Part shown: positions 25,401-33,070 of the stretch, piece by piece
How the letters are laid out: every line of letters begins with the position of its first letter
How positions within the stretch are numbered: position 1 is the first letter of the stretch
Origin: Yponomeuta sedellus
Taxonomy: Eukaryota > Arthropoda > Insecta > Lepidoptera > Yponomeutidae
Assembly (NCBI GenBank): GCA_934045075.1
Contig: OW203744.1
Coordinates: 2,497,001 to 2,561,000 of the forward strand
Length of the DNA: 64,000 bases
Reading direction: 5' to 3'
Notes under the pieces: model-generated
Seen by the model: the letters and a program-made list of their open reading frames with translations, nothing else
What the model was told of the DNA's origin: nothing
Databases searched by the model: none
Program-made: the position numbers and the translations under genes

Positions 25401-28400
25401 ACCGTGCCTGCTGTTGCTTAACTTAAGTGATTGATTCCAATCACTCGTATGTTTGCGCCTGCCAAAAAGTATTTAATACCTCCGTTCTATTTAATATATT
25501 TTTAGGAATCAGGCGTGGAAATAATAAATATGAATGCACTTTTCAGAAATTAAATTCAATATCATATTTCTGAGCCACCTTCGGGTTAGCCGTAATGGAG
25601 AAGAAGGTAGCCAAGAAACTCCACTCTTACCATCTTAAATAGTCTTAAAAGAAATTACAAAGCACATAGCACTCTAGTTACAAGGAACACAAATCAAAAG
25701 TAACGGAAATATAACCACACCAGACTGGCGACAAACCTTTCTATAAACCTACTCGAAGCAAAGCCAGACAGCAAAAGAGGGCGGAGCGCGTACGGCCACA
25801 GATTAGTTAATAGTTACTACGTACGGTACGGCGCACGCTTTATATAGGAACGGTGACGTCATGAGATTGTTGCCAGTCTCTACGACTAAAATAATCCTAG
25901 CAATATATTCTTTTATTTTGTCATCCGTCTTTTGTTTTTTCTTGGATTAACCCTTAATACAGCAATGGTAGATAGGTGATAGTCCCCACACTAAATTGAA
26001 CCTAATGAACTTGAAAGAAAATTCAAAACCCATGAATAATTCATACGAGCAAAAGTACGATTCATCTAAAACATTGCTCATAGAAGGAAGATTGTTAGAT
26101 TCAAGCTGCAACATTCGCGGCCTATGCATAGAAAATAATGCTATTTTCATATTTATGCATATGCACAGAAAAAAATGCTATTTTCTATGCATATACATTT
26201 CTTCCAGCTTAACTTTTTTTGGTAGAATTGGGAAAAAATACGGCAGTAACATCGGTCAGTATGTAGAATAATAGCCCGATAGTCGGATGATATAGTTTGG
26301 TCGGTGGAAAGCCTCGGACATTCCACCGTTGAGGTGAGGATGAGTCTGATAAAGTCCGAGGCTTTCCACCGAGGAGGTGTGGATGTGGATGACAAGGAAA
26401 AGAAAGAGATGGCATTTGGAGAAATAGCTAGGCCTATCTCCATCTGTGAAAAGCGGTAGGCTAATGGTAATGATGATAAGCACATCATAATCTAAGTAGA
26501 CTTTACAAATCGACTGGTAACAGTCGACCAACTTATGAAACAACTTCGTACTAACTTCATTGAAAATATTTTTGGCATTCATTTATAATCTGCCATATTG
26601 AAAATAAATTTCAAAAACTACCTCCTTATAAGTCCGATTCTTTCTAATTCTTCCACGTCGCTTTCGAGTTACCTTCATTGCTTCTTCTGCCATCCAGACC
26701 GTACTACAGAGTTGCTATAACAAGGTGTTAGAAGCCATACTTTCTTTCAGCCGATAAGCATAGACTCGGACTACGTGCAGGAAACCCACTCGGACTTGGA
26801 AGAAGAGCCTTGGCGGAGGGACGTAGACAATGTTCAAGTGAAGACCGAGGAGATCAAGATTGAAGGGAACGGGAAGCACAGCAGGAGCGAAAGCAAAAAG
26901 AAACCAATCAGGTACGTGTTTTTTCCCGCCCAGATGATCTAGCAACTGACTTGGACAGTGTCCCAGTGAACACAGGAGATTAAGATTGGACGGAACAGAA
27001 CAGAAGCAAAAGCAAAAAGAAACCAAGCAGGTACGTGTTTTTTCCCGCCCAGACGATCTAGCAACTGACTTGGACAGTGTCCCAGTGAACACAAAGGAGA
27101 TTAAGATTGGACGGAACGGAACAGAAGCAAAAGCAAATAGGAACCAAACAGGGAACTTCATAAGTAACAAGCGCTCGTGGCATAGGGATCCATTGATTGG
27201 AATCAATCACTTGGGTTAAGCAACAACTGACAGGCGTGATCAGGTACTGGATGGGTCACTATCCCGCGACTACCACTGGACTAGTGGTATTTGTTCCGAG
27301 CGCTTCCGTGCTTCGCAAGGCACGCTAGGCCGTTGGTGCCGGGTGTCATGTAATGACAGTCGTTAAGCCATGTCAGAGGCTTTATGAGCGGCTTGATAAC
27401 TTCTTACAATCCTCCACAAACCCGGACTTGACCCCCGTGGTGGAGTATGGCCTTATCTTCCTGTGATGCAGAAAGAGACCCGTGCCCTAGCAGTGGGACA
27501 CAAAGGGTTGATATGATCAACCTACCGGATGATACGTTATTCAAGTTCAAACAAATATCTGATGTGATCGTTAATATTAATCACAGTCTCAGCGTTTCAA
27601 TATCTGTGCGTTCACTAGCCGTGAAATGAAAATAAAAATTAGGAACCATTATTACTAAAATTTCAGGCCACATAATTATGCTTAAATCAATGTATTATTA
27701 TTATTGTTGCCCTCTTCAAATCTTCAAGTGCCGAGCAATGACACCTTGCTGTAAATACCAGAATAAGAGTATGAACTAACTCTAGAATCTGATAATATCT
27801 GATACAACTTTATAACAGGAGTTTTTTTTAATTCTAGATTGATACGGTTCGTGACGGCGCATGCGTGATCCAGCTTTCATATCACAGTTATTTTGCAGGG
27901 AAAATGGCAAGAGCATCAAGGAAGTGAGTGAAGAGGACAGCAAAAGCCGGAATGGGATTGGAGATGTGTCAGCCGGTGCACCAATTGATTCCAAGGAATC
28001 GGGCTGCCAAACTAGGGAGAGCTTGTTCCAAGAAGTCTCCAGCCCAGAAGGTATGTTTACTTAAAGTAAATTCCATTCAGCAGTTAGGAGTTCACAGTTT
28101 CAGGTCGCATGAAGAGGTAGGTTGCTGTTACTAAAGACTGAGAAGGAAAATTCAATTGAAATACCGTGAAAAATTTGGGTGCTGCCAGCGTACTGGGAAC
28201 TTTCCCCAAATGGTGGGTCAATACCTTTTTTAAAGCACTTATTCTGTAAATATGTAAATACCTGGTGTTAACTAAATTAGTATTAGTGCATATATAAGTC
28301 TAATATTTTTTGATATTGTATAGAATCAGGCCTTACTTTGCGGAAATCCATAATAGCATTAAAAAGTCAGGCTTGGGAGCCTGAGGATGCCTCGTGTTAG

Positions 28401-30714
28401 AGGCGAAACAGGTGTGTTCGTGTCTTGTTTCTGCTTTAAAAAGTGGGAGGAAGGGCGGTGCATTAACTAACCGCATGGTACTTGTGGGATTTTTAGTGGA
28501 ATTTAGCAAATTTTAATTTTAATTTTTTAATGCTAATATTTTTTGTATTATACAAAGTCCACATTACCTTGTAAACATTAAAATTATAGTATTTTCATTT
28601 TTAATGCACTAACCCCTGCTAAGGACAATTTAAAAACCTATTTACCTGCCTGTACGTAATACAAAGAATAGTGTAAAGAGGTTCGACATTTCACTGATTC
28701 CGGTGAGTCGCCCATTAGCTCAGTTGGAAAGAGCGCTGGCACGGATAGCCAGAGGTCGCGGGTTCGAATCCTGGCATGGGTGGAATTTTTAGCCTCTAAA
28801 TAGGTTTTTAACATTAAAATTGTTCTAAAATTTAAAAAAACCATGTGCTTATGGTTTTATAACTTTGAGCTATTCCCGTCGTATAATCATCACCAATTGA
28901 CAAAAATCATTCCTTTGATTTGCTGATGATGATGAGATGTTACTTCGATTTTCTCTTACGAAGTTAATCTCATTGTCAGTACCCTTAAAATGACTTCAAA
29001 AAAAAAGTGGTCTTCAATTCGTCCGACGAATTGACGAATATTTTTTTACTAACAGTGCTGGTGTTATAGCTTGATTTTCAGGGAGTTTTTCTTCTTTAAT
29101 GAAGCTACACCAGAGCTTTTCTCAATTCAAAATCACCCAACTCGTACTCTGGTAGGTACGGAGTCAGGATCGGGCAGTCAAGGATTCTCCACGTTCGGAT
29201 ACTCCGGCGCAACAATCGTACGCCCTTCGCCGCCGGCGCCCCCCACACAAACATGCCAGTTAACCCTTGAGCTGAAGACCAAGCCTTCAAGGCAGGAGTC
29301 CCGTAAGTTTAAGAATGTTAGCTTGAAAGTCAAGTCCCGCAGTAGGAGAAGATTTCAAGGAATGTTAACCATAAGATTAAAGCTAAGACTAACCCGAGGT
29401 TTAATGTTTAGCTTTAACCCCGGAGTAGGTAATTCTAAAAGTACCTGCTCAAATTACGAGGGATATGTTTCCTAAAATTGTCAGTTTTTAGATCACAAAC
29501 CGCAACAAAAAACATTTTTTTTTTAACTGAGAACAGGAGTTGCATAATTGTATCTAAACCAATATATATTCGAAACGAAGTCATCCGACAGAGAACCAAA
29601 GTCACCGACATACTCGTAGCCCACTGAATTAGCATGCTGAAGTAGCAGTGGGCCGGCCATATCACCCGGAGAACTGATAACCGCTGGCGTAGAAGAGTTC
29701 TTGAGTGGAGACCGCGGATCGGAAAACGTAGTGTAGGACGTCCTCAGACTTGGCGGAGCGATGATCTTCGCAGGGCGGCTGGCAAGAGCTGGATGAGAGT
29801 AGCCGAGGACCGTGCTCAGTGGCGTGCAATGGGAGAGGCTTATGTCCAGCAGTGGACAACCGTATGCCGATGATGATGATGATTATCCAAACCAATAAAT
29901 GAATGAATGAATGAATGAATGAATGAATGAATGAATGAATGAATGAATGAATGAATGAATGAATGAATGAATGAATGAATGAATGAATGAATGAATGAAT
30001 GAATGAATGAATGAATGAATGAATGAATGAATGAATGAATGAATGAATGAATGAATGAATGAATGAATGAATGAATGAATGAATGAATGAATGAATGAAT
30101 GAATGAATGAATGAATGAATGAATGAATGAATGAATGAATGAATGAATGAATGAATGAATGAATGAATGAATGAATGAATGAATGAATGAATGAATGAAT
30201 GAATGAACGAACGAACGAACGAACGAATAAATAAATAAGAATAAATATAAATAAATATTCATGGACATATTACACAGATCTCGTTAGCCCTATACTAAGT
30301 ACAACTAAATGACTTGTGTTATAGGTGCTAACTCGACGATAGATTTAATACAATAAATACATAGATAACATCCAAGACCCGAGACAAACTAGAAAAGTTC
30401 GTTTCCTAGTTTGACCCGGCCAGGGATCGAACCCGAGACTTTCGGTTTTACAGTCAGCGTGCCAAACCGCTGCGCCACCGAGGCCTTCAACTTAGTACAA
30501 TATAAACTTACATACAACACATTCATTTGTCCTAGTTCTTAAATATTATGCTCTGTGCAACCAACATCACAAATATGGAAATATACCAATATTAGCAACC
30601 AACAAGCCCCTTTTCCCCACAGACACAAAGAAGATCCCGGATCGGCGCCCCATGAGCACAGAGACGACGCGCTCCGCCCCTGACGTCATCATTGTCTCCA
30701 AGCCGATTCGCTGA
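10395..30714 (+). CDS. neto: Neto (neuropilin and tolloid-like) membrane protein, 14 coding exons
   Basis: The joined exons are 10395-10434, 12197-12727, 13804-13889, 18001-18175, 18881-19041, 20153-20250, 21155-21330, 22955-23076, 23866-24036, 24903-25055, 26751-26911, 27899-28050, 29156-29302 and 30623-30714. They total 2265 nt, or 754 residues plus stop. Domain order seen: signal peptide (about 1-21), prodomain ending RFKR (147-150), CUB1 (about 158-276), CUB2 (about 284-414), LDLa (425-462, six Cys), membrane helix (about 488-506), then a Ser/Glu/Lys-rich cytoplasmic tail. This order is diagnostic of Neto, an auxiliary subunit of kainate-type glutamate receptors; in Drosophila it is needed for receptor clustering at the neuromuscular junction. 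All introns are GT-AG and every phase matches. The introns carry many repeats. The 5' UTR and promoter could not be placed. Alternative cytoplasmic tails, known in Drosophila, are possible but were not resolved. Confidence 0.92.
10478..10850 (+). mobile_element. 5S rRNA-like SINE, variant subfamily
   Basis: It lies in neto intron 1. It reads 'gatcacgaaggttaagcaac' then GATGGGCGACCGTC, closer to 5S rRNA than the main subfamily, and ends with a TGATGATGA tail. The only other clear member is at 60478-60775. Confidence 0.7.
10869..10978. repeat. Two adjacent hairpins in neto intron 1
   Basis: GAATATCGTTAAATCTTTGA begins a perfect inverted repeat of about 23 bp around a 28-bp loop. Directly next is a second hairpin pairing GGGGAaaGCGCATA with TATGCGCaatCCCC. 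Confidence 0.75.
11009..11200 (+). mobile_element. SINE-A, simple copy with 13-bp TSD
   Basis: The TSD AAACATTGATTTA lies at 10996-11008 and 11201-11213. It is 5'-truncated, with a tRNA-like box B GGTTCGAATCC and a single tail orientation. Confidence 0.8.
11855..12017 (-). mobile_element. 5S rRNA-like SINE, 3' part
   Basis: It holds the tail and middle of the family only, ending about 180 bp before neto exon 2. Confidence 0.65.
12197..12727 (+). CDS. neto: neto exon 2: prodomain, furin site and start of CUB1
   Basis: The acceptor TTCCAG ends at 12196 and the donor GAAG|GTAAGA begins at 12728 (phase 1 in, phase 1 out). It encodes about 177 residues: a long hydrophilic Lys/Asn/His-rich stretch, the RFKR-Q cleavage motif, then an acidic patch and the first two Cys of CUB1 (C158, C185). 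The stretch before RFKR matches the position of the inhibitory prodomain described for Drosophila Neto. Confidence 0.88.
12595..12606 (+). other. Codons of a furin-type cleavage site (RFKR) in Neto
   Basis: The codons read Arg-Phe-Lys-Arg followed by Gln and three Asp, fitting the proprotein convertase rule R-x-K-R. They lie 8 residues before the first CUB1 Cys. Furin-dependent removal of the Neto prodomain is established in Drosophila; cleavage here is inferred. Confidence 0.75.
12803..12957. mobile_element. Fold-back MITE of about 155 bp
   Basis: 'gccttactaataaac' at the left pairs with 'gtttattagtaagagc' at the right, and the inner arms 'gcagtgttttgt' and 'acaaaacactgtgc' also pair. Confidence 0.65.
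13066..13620. repeat. Direct repeat of about 135 bp flanking a SINE-A copy
   Basis: Copies at about 13070-13208 and 13478-13612 share 'gaaattctcaaatcagaaac' onward. The SINE-A between them (about 13216-13472) is itself fold-back, with a - body and a short + tail piece. Confidence 0.65.
13640..13752 (+). pseudogene. RTE-type reverse transcriptase C-terminal scrap
   Basis: The frame reads DWKRRAEDRAQWRVLGEVYV then QQR and stop, the usual end of RTE polyproteins, followed by a GAT-rich tail. It lies just upstream of neto exon 3. Confidence 0.65.
13804..13889 (+). CDS. neto: neto exon 3: CUB1 middle
   Basis: The exon follows a TTTCAG acceptor. It encodes APEGKSILLTFVDL and then the Cys-containing ECAYDYLE, the typical CUB pattern of a Cys before Y-D-x-L-E. 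It ends in phase 0 at GAG|GTAAGT. The donor is the first unit of a tandem repeat that copies the splice site several times into the intron. Confidence 0.9.
13881..14085 (+). repeat. Tandem array of about 41 bp containing copied splice donors
   Basis: Five units begin near 13881, 13921, 13961, 14002 and 14043. The first spans the end of exon 3 and its donor GAG|GTAAGT. Units 2 and 4 keep GTAAGT, unit 3 has GTGACT and unit 5 GTTAAG. Confidence 0.85.
14315..14545 (-). mobile_element. 5S rRNA-like SINE, 3' part
   Basis: It holds tail and middle only, in reverse orientation, in neto intron 3. Confidence 0.65.
14655..15290 (+). pseudogene. Penelope-like element: GIY-YIG C-terminus and 3' region
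   Basis: The frame from about 14662 to 14952 reads IIGQTKRTIAERVKEHIADV, then an SAVSEH motif, REALEIRRHP and a Trp-rich end, matching the endonuclease C-terminus of Penelope-like elements. The reverse transcriptase is missing. The 3' part has a hairpin (GGCACCTGTAAAAGTGCC) also found at 38490-38810 and 49436-49990. Confidence 0.7.
15388..15521. mobile_element. Fold-back MITE
   Basis: 'cccccagtttct' and 'agaaaccggggg' lie at the ends; inside, 'ctgttaacagcagattaacag' pairs with the left arm containing 'ctgttaatctattgttaaca'. Confidence 0.65.
15525..16015. repeat. Unclassified repeat split by the TA-type MITE
   Basis: Its two halves match an unsplit copy at 40060-40340 ('caatttggtagt...aatgtcattccagg...cgcgaggcg...actaccgatagtgtgaat'). 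The unsplit copy gives the empty target site of the MITE. Confidence 0.75.
15689..15904. mobile_element. TA-type MITE, intact copy
   Basis: 216 bp with termini TAGTCTGTTAGCTTTTAGAA and its near reverse complement. TA lies at both borders while the empty site at about 40246 has a single TA, fitting mariner/Tc1-type insertion. No coding capacity. Confidence 0.85.
16152..16607. mobile_element. PIF/Harbinger-like MITE
   Basis: The termini GGCTGACATTCAGAGACGA and its reverse complement are flanked by TTA on both sides. A larger relative at 42825-43537 is flanked by TAA. A three-base TWA duplication is the hallmark of PIF/Harbinger. Confidence 0.75.
16784..16946 (+). mobile_element. SINE-A, simple copy with 13-bp TSD
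   Basis: The TSD AATGGCAATATCG lies at 16771-16783 and 16947-16959. It is 5'-truncated, with one orientation only. Confidence 0.8.
17234..17500 (+). mobile_element. 5S rRNA-like SINE
   Basis: Head 'gcgctcgtggcctagg' and most of the body; truncated after 'ccaccaccgcggact'. Confidence 0.65.
18001..18175 (+). CDS. neto: neto exon 4: CUB1 end
   Basis: It starts after CCCACAG and opens IRDGKYGFSRSLGKYCG, the CUB signature (DG, then CG). It continues with WIKFFSDD and GFHINIEYL, the closing strands of a CUB domain. The donor is AGTC|GTGAGT, phase 1. This donor was chosen over a later GT because only it matches the phase of exon 5. A SINE begins about 30 bp downstream. Confidence 0.88.
18205..18745. 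mobile_element. 5S rRNA-like SINE, tail-out inverted pair
   Basis: The left part is in - orientation (tail 'gatatcaactctttgtatg') and the right part in + orientation (ending 'gagttgatatcgata'), so tails face out. It sits between exons 4 and 5, starting about 30 bp after the exon 4 donor. Confidence 0.7.
18881..19041 (+). CDS. neto: neto exon 5: CUB2 start
   Basis: It starts after TTCTCCGCAG. The first full residues are SIPAECYIELGG, with the opening CUB2 Cys at residue 284, followed by an NTT glycosylation sequon and LWKITAPS. It ends AAG|GTGACA in phase 0. Confidence 0.9.
19246..19572. mobile_element. SINE-A, rearranged copy
   Basis: A tail piece in - orientation, then the 5' half and a second - copy with the tRNA-like box at about 19460-19530. 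The ends were not resolved exactly. Confidence 0.65.
19640..19975. repeat. Inverted pair of the 'ctaggtgtccatttcaaaat' repeat
   Basis: Left arm 'ttcaaaatagcacagaaact...ggagaaaaaa'; right arm 'tttttctccaaaatgatt...gaaatggacc'. Single copies lie at 21925-22055, 32398-32545, 42325-42445, 51600-51750 and 58465-58575. Confidence 0.6.
20153..20250 (+). CDS. neto: neto exon 6: CUB2 middle
   Basis: It follows TTGCCCAG and encodes IYLNFTSYLLSK, then NECEDNVIEVYG, a CUB core with a conserved Cys and an NFT sequon. The donor is weak (AAAAAA|GTTTGT), phase 2, but exon 7 supplies the single base needed to complete the Lys codon. Confidence 0.86.
20330..20615 (+). pseudogene. RTE-type reverse transcriptase C-terminus
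   Basis: The frame reads IAQRISKLKWQWAGHISRK, then GRCWM and DGYVQQW, the typical RTE end. It lies in neto intron 6 and is a remnant only. Confidence 0.75.
20775..20880 (+). repeat. LINE-type 3' end
   Basis: Second copy of the sequence described at 1058, ending in AATAAAGTATAA. Confidence 0.5.
21155..21330 (+). CDS. neto: neto exon 7: CUB2 end
   Basis: The acceptor is CCCTAG. It encodes LARYCGSVANP, then a Gly/Lys/Asp-rich loop and YVRLFAARTAM, the last CUB2 strands. It ends PNNDD with donor GATG|GTAATG, phase 1. Confidence 0.9.
21340..21560 (-). mobile_element. tRNA-derived SINE-E
   Basis: The - strand head reads GACGTAGCGGTAGCGCATC with box B GGTTCGAATCCCGG; the rest is 'cattgcttctggccccacac'. 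Related copies: 53940-54105 and fragments at 37490-37550 and 51435-51480. It begins ten bases after the exon 7 donor. Confidence 0.65.
21583..21668 (+). repeat. Minisatellite of about 31 bp, three units
   Basis: 'cacctcatctcatttcacat' is repeated three times with 10-11 bp spacers. A 5S-like SINE fragment in - orientation follows (about 21663-21775). Confidence 0.75.
22431..22690 (+). mobile_element. SINE-D with RTE-like tail and (GAA)n
   Basis: It starts 'tgtggtgtcggcctagagaa' and ends 'actaatatagcctgaagaag', in neto intron 7. It is the most complete copy in the window. Confidence 0.75.
22955..23076 (+). CDS. neto: neto exon 8: LDL-receptor class A domain
   Basis: The acceptor is TTGTAG. 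One exon carries a complete LDLa module with Cys at residues 425, 433, 438, 445, 451 and 462. F431, I439, D446 and the D456-E457 pair sit where LDLa domains place their core and calcium ligands. It ends TGC AAG|GTAAAT in phase 0. Confidence 0.93.
23160..23791. mobile_element. hAT-like non-autonomous DNA transposon
   Basis: The termini TAGAGGTGAG and CTCACCTCTA extend into imperfect inverted arms of about 40 bp. The 8-bp duplication CACGTAAC lies at 23152-23159 and 23792-23799. It is 632 bp, without a transposase, and ends about 75 bp before neto exon 9. Confidence 0.85.
23866..24036 (+). CDS. neto: neto exon 9: juxtamembrane and membrane helix
   Basis: The acceptor is the second AG of TTTTAGAG; using the first AG would give an immediate in-frame stop. 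The hydrophobic run from T488 to F506 is followed by basic K507 and an acidic cytosolic start. It ends ATC AAG|GTGAGC in phase 0. A hAT-like element sits just upstream in the intron. Confidence 0.9.
24085..24310 (+). pseudogene. RTE-type reverse transcriptase C-terminus
   Basis: SKRVLEWRPRLGKRIGRPAT and DDDLRKTAGRCWMRQAEDR, then LWRSLGEG and stop. It lies in neto intron 9, about 50 bp after the donor. Confidence 0.75.
24679..24857 (+). mobile_element. Short non-autonomous Helitron
   Basis: It starts TCTTCTATAATATAAAAATG, ends GGGTCAGCTAG with a small GC hairpin before the end, and sits between A and T with no duplication. Family copies: 40919-41082 (- strand) and 56389-56586. It ends 45 bp before exon 10. 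Confidence 0.8.
24903..25055 (+). CDS. neto: neto exon 10: cytoplasmic juxtamembrane region
   Basis: It follows AGACAG and encodes SCEDRLDNLVSSQLMLDPK and a basic region to NFTQNK, donor AAG|GTAGGA, phase 0. A 5S-like SINE starts about 50 bp downstream. This region is not present in the second copy inside the window. Confidence 0.88.
25105..25450 (-). mobile_element. 5S rRNA-like SINE
   Basis: Reverse orientation: tail 'gatataaaccc' on the left; core near 25380-25430. Confidence 0.7.
26303..26373. repeat. Hairpin with 17-bp arms in neto intron 10
   Basis: GGTGGAAAGCCTCGGAC and its exact reverse complement are separated by about 37 bp. Confidence 0.65.
26751..26911 (+). CDS. neto: neto exon 11: acidic cytoplasmic segment
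   Basis: The acceptor is TTTCAG. It encodes [19 protein letters not shown] and then a charged stretch ending KKKPIR, donor ATCAG|GTACGT, phase 2. The - strand exon at 63690-63850 has the same length and near-identical sequence. The 3' half and donor are repeated twice in the following intron. Confidence 0.9.
26912..27151 (+). repeat. Two tandem copies of neto exon 11 3' half plus donor
   Basis: Each unit of about 117-123 bp holds 'gtacgtgttttttcccgccc', then 'gacttggacagtgtcccagt' and an exon-like stretch ending 'aaccaagcag' or 'aaccaaacag'. The first unit ends in a perfect copied donor (CAG|GTACGTG). In-frame stops make them non-coding. Confidence 0.85.
27168..27520 (+). mobile_element. 5S rRNA-like SINE, full-length
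   Basis: Head 'aagcgctcgtggcatagg' to tail 'gggttgatatgatcaacc'. Confidence 0.75.
27899..28050 (+). CDS. neto: neto exon 12: conserved [11 protein letters not shown] segment
   Basis: The acceptor is TTTGCAG. It encodes a Ser/Glu/Lys-rich stretch and the compact motif [16 protein letters not shown]; the donor is GAAG|GTATGT, phase 1. The paralogous exon (62171-62319, - strand) is one codon shorter but keeps the motif unchanged, which suggests a constrained interaction surface. Confidence 0.9.
28586..28809. mobile_element. SINE-A, fold-back copy with 12-bp TSD
   Basis: The TSD AACATTAAAATT lies at 28574-28585 and 28810-28821. The first 60 bp are the tail in - orientation, then a + body with tRNA-like boxes and a + tail. 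Confidence 0.85.
29156..29302 (+). CDS. neto: neto exon 13: Gly/Ser and Pro-rich cytoplasmic segment
   Basis: It follows TCTGGTAG and encodes [18 protein letters not shown], a proline stretch (PSPPAPPTQT) and KPSRQES, donor TCCC|GTAAGT, phase 1. The start was confirmed by the paralogous exon at 61720-61869, which begins at the same base after a clean CTTACAG. A stronger-looking acceptor ending at 29081 leads to a stop exactly at this TAG. Confidence 0.85.
29575..29885 (+). pseudogene. RTE-type reverse transcriptase C-terminus, second subfamily
   Basis: QWAGHITRRTDNRWRRRVLE, then SWMRVAEDRAQWRAMGEAYV, stop, and a (GAT)n tail instead of (GAA)n. Confidence 0.75.
29899..30236 (+). repeat. (GAAT)n microsatellite, about 310 bp
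   Basis: Near-perfect GAAT repeats pass into GAAC and AAAT units and then directly into the tail of a SINE-B copy, suggesting growth from that tail. Confidence 0.95.
30262..30487 (-). mobile_element. tRNA-derived SINE-B
   Basis: - strand head with GGTTCGATCCC; about 225 bp. It ends about 135 bp before neto exon 14. Confidence 0.75.
30623..30714 (+). CDS. neto: neto exon 14: C-terminus and stop
   Basis: The acceptor is CCCACAG. It encodes [20 protein letters not shown] and ends VIIVSKPIR, then TGA at 30712-30714. It is almost identical to the paralogous exon at 60362-60453. A second in-frame TGA lies one codon later. Confidence 0.9.
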
Positions 30715-30852
30715 GAGTGACATTTGGGGCCTTGGGCCCTAAAACCACCTAACTACTTCCAAAGGGTCCATGCGACCCCGCTAGAACCCCGAACTTGCCC
30801 TGAGGGCACTAAAAACCCAACAAATGTCATCACAAGCTCACCAAGAGCATGA
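30715..30852 (+). other. Broken downstream open frame after the neto stop
   Basis: After TGA GAG TGA the same frame stays open for 43 codons to TGA at 30850. The first part (KPPNYFQRV, TPLEPRTCPEG) matches the longer extension of the second copy, but a single-base deletion after the GGC of PEG shifts the frame. It is probably now 3' UTR. Confidence 0.6.
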
Positions 30853-31051
30853 GCTTTCATGACTCAACAAAAACGCCGACTGTAACACTCTGTGGTGAAA
30901 ATGCGGAAAGGGAAGAGACGAGGAAAATACGTAATCACAGATTAAAACAGATTGCTCTGCTTTAAAAAAACTACGAATAGTTTACTTCACAGTTGAAAAA
31001 AAGAAAATCCAACCAGTTCAAGTTGCAGAATATGAATATTCTTCTTCTCCT

Positions 31052-31308
31052 TCTTCAGGCTATATTAGTCCACTGCTGGACATAGCCCTCCCCTAATGAG
31101 TGCCATAGCGCAAGGTTGTGCCATCATTGAGGGGTAATGCCCATAATCCCCACGCTGGGCATGCGGGTTGGGGCTCGCAGTTCGGTGGAATTGTACTGCA
31201 GAGGGCGCTGCTGCCCACCCCCCGGTTTGTGTCCCTTAGTCGCCTTTTACGACACCCGCGGGAAGAATTTGGGTTGGTGCTATTCTCTAGGCCGACACCA
31301 CACACTAA
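31052..31308 (-). mobile_element. SINE-D, in the neto 3' flank
   Basis: Reverse orientation with (GAAGAAG) tail on the left. It lies about 340 bp beyond the stop, perhaps within the 3' UTR. Confidence 0.75.
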
Positions 31309-31309
31309 T

Positions 31310-33070
31310 TAATATGATTATTAATTGAACGAAATTCCTTTTAAGACCAGCCTTCCTTTTACACAGTATTCATAGACGTTTTGTAAGTCTGCAGTAACTT
31401 TATAGTCAATAGACAGTATTATTTTTATTTAGAGTAATTAATCTCACGAGTGATGCTTTAATTCTCAAAAGGGAATTCAACCTTTGGTTGTTTTGTTGAG
31501 ATTTTTAATATTAATGCTTTTGTTAAGTTAATGTTCCGATGAGAATCTATTTGGACCTAAAGAAGCTATAAGACAAAATAATTTTTGACTAATTTTAATA
31601 CATTAGTTTAATAAAACCATTTATATGAACTTAGTTGATTTCGGAAAATAAAATGTTTGTGTATAAGAGATTCTATAAATTTTGTGTACGAATCATGACA
31701 AAAAAAAAGAATCAAAATAAAACTTTGATAAATTTAAGTTGATAGTTATACTTTTATATTACTAATCAAGTTTGTTGTAGCAATCTTTTTAATAAATTGT
31801 AATGTTAAAATAAGTATGAAATATCGTTTAAACTTGTACAAAGCTTAACAAGATTTATAAAGGTTTTTTAAATAAAATAAACAGTGGTTTTTTCAAAAAA
31901 ATAATATTTTATTTCGATTGGCTCTCTTCTCGTTCTAAAAATATCCGATTTAATAAGAATTGTAAAATAATTGTTAGCTTATTTTACAATGTTTTTAATT
32001 GATATAAAGTGTTATTCATTACGATAACACTTTTTATTTCCGAAGGACAAACAATTTATTTTACTCAAAGCCGCTGTAGCGTTGAGCATGCTATCTCGCT
32101 CGCAAATATTCAATTCAATTCCTTTAAATCCTTAACTCATACTCTACTTCGTTTTTTTTAGCATTAGAAATTTCGTAAACAAATAAGCAGGTCTAGTCAA
32201 CCTAAAAATCGTCTGCCTAATTTATAGGTATATATTTTTTAAATATACATGCCTACTTAGTTCACTATTGAGCCAAGTAAATACGCTTTCTATCTACGTT
32301 TTAGATGTTATATCTACGTAATAATAAGCAGTAGCCCTGCTTTTTTGTTTATGAAATTTCTAATGCTAAAAAAACAAAGTATCATGCAAGACTAAGTTTG
32401 GAGTTTTTTTGTCCATTTTTTCTCCAAAATGATGTAGATTTTGAAATGAACATCTGAGGGAGTTTGAATTGTAACGTTCAATTAGCCGCAGTTTCTGCGC
32501 TACTTTGAATCAAACCTTTTCATTTCATTTCATATTTATCAAAAGTTTCATCATTTTAATTAAATAAGAAAGAAAAACAAAGTTAGGCCAGGTTTTCACG
32601 GTGTTAGTACGCTCGAACTGACTACGCTATCCAAGTAAACTCATGCTCCTGATTGGACGGTTTTTCGTGACAACACCAAAATAGCCAATCAGAAGCATTA
32701 GTTTACTCGGATGGCGCACTCGGTCCGAGTCCACTAAGACCCTGAAAAAGCAGCTTTAATCTAGCAAGACTCAGTTTATGTAAAGCTTAGCAGGATTTGT
32801 CAAAACAAAGATGTTGCTCTCGTTTTTTTTTCATACAAATAATCATATACAATAGGATTTTTTTGCTAACGTCTGGAATTGTGTTCACGCCGTAACCGCT
32901 CGTCACGGACTGAATGGATTGCTCTTAGTAGGGCGCAAAGCTTGCGACAGACAAGTTCTTAAGTGATGTGAATCAGTTTCAAGAATACCGGTACAACACC
33001 GGTTTTTTTTAAAACCAATTGAATACCATTATTTCTAAAAATAATCGAATATGTACGTTTTCTAACATTG
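31310..33070. other. AT-rich neto 3' flank, no gene seen
   Basis: Several AATAAA motifs (for example 31647-31652) could end neto transcripts. A fold-back MITE lies at 32142-32385 and one 'ctaggtgtcc'-family repeat at 32398-32545. Confidence 0.5.
32142..32385. mobile_element. Fold-back MITE of about 245 bp
   Basis: 'tttttttagcattagaaatt' plus 'cgtaaacaaataagcagg' at the left is matched in reverse at the right ('cctgctt', 'gaaatttctaatgctaaaaa'). Confidence 0.7.

Noticed and set aside
29082..29155. Alternative start of neto exon 13 at a better-looking acceptor
   Set aside because: In the required phase it meets a stop at 29153-29155, and the second copy confirms the later start. It could still give a minor short isoform.
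29840..30268. 142-codon FIHS ORF on the - strand
   Set aside because: Same cause, the shorter GAAT array.
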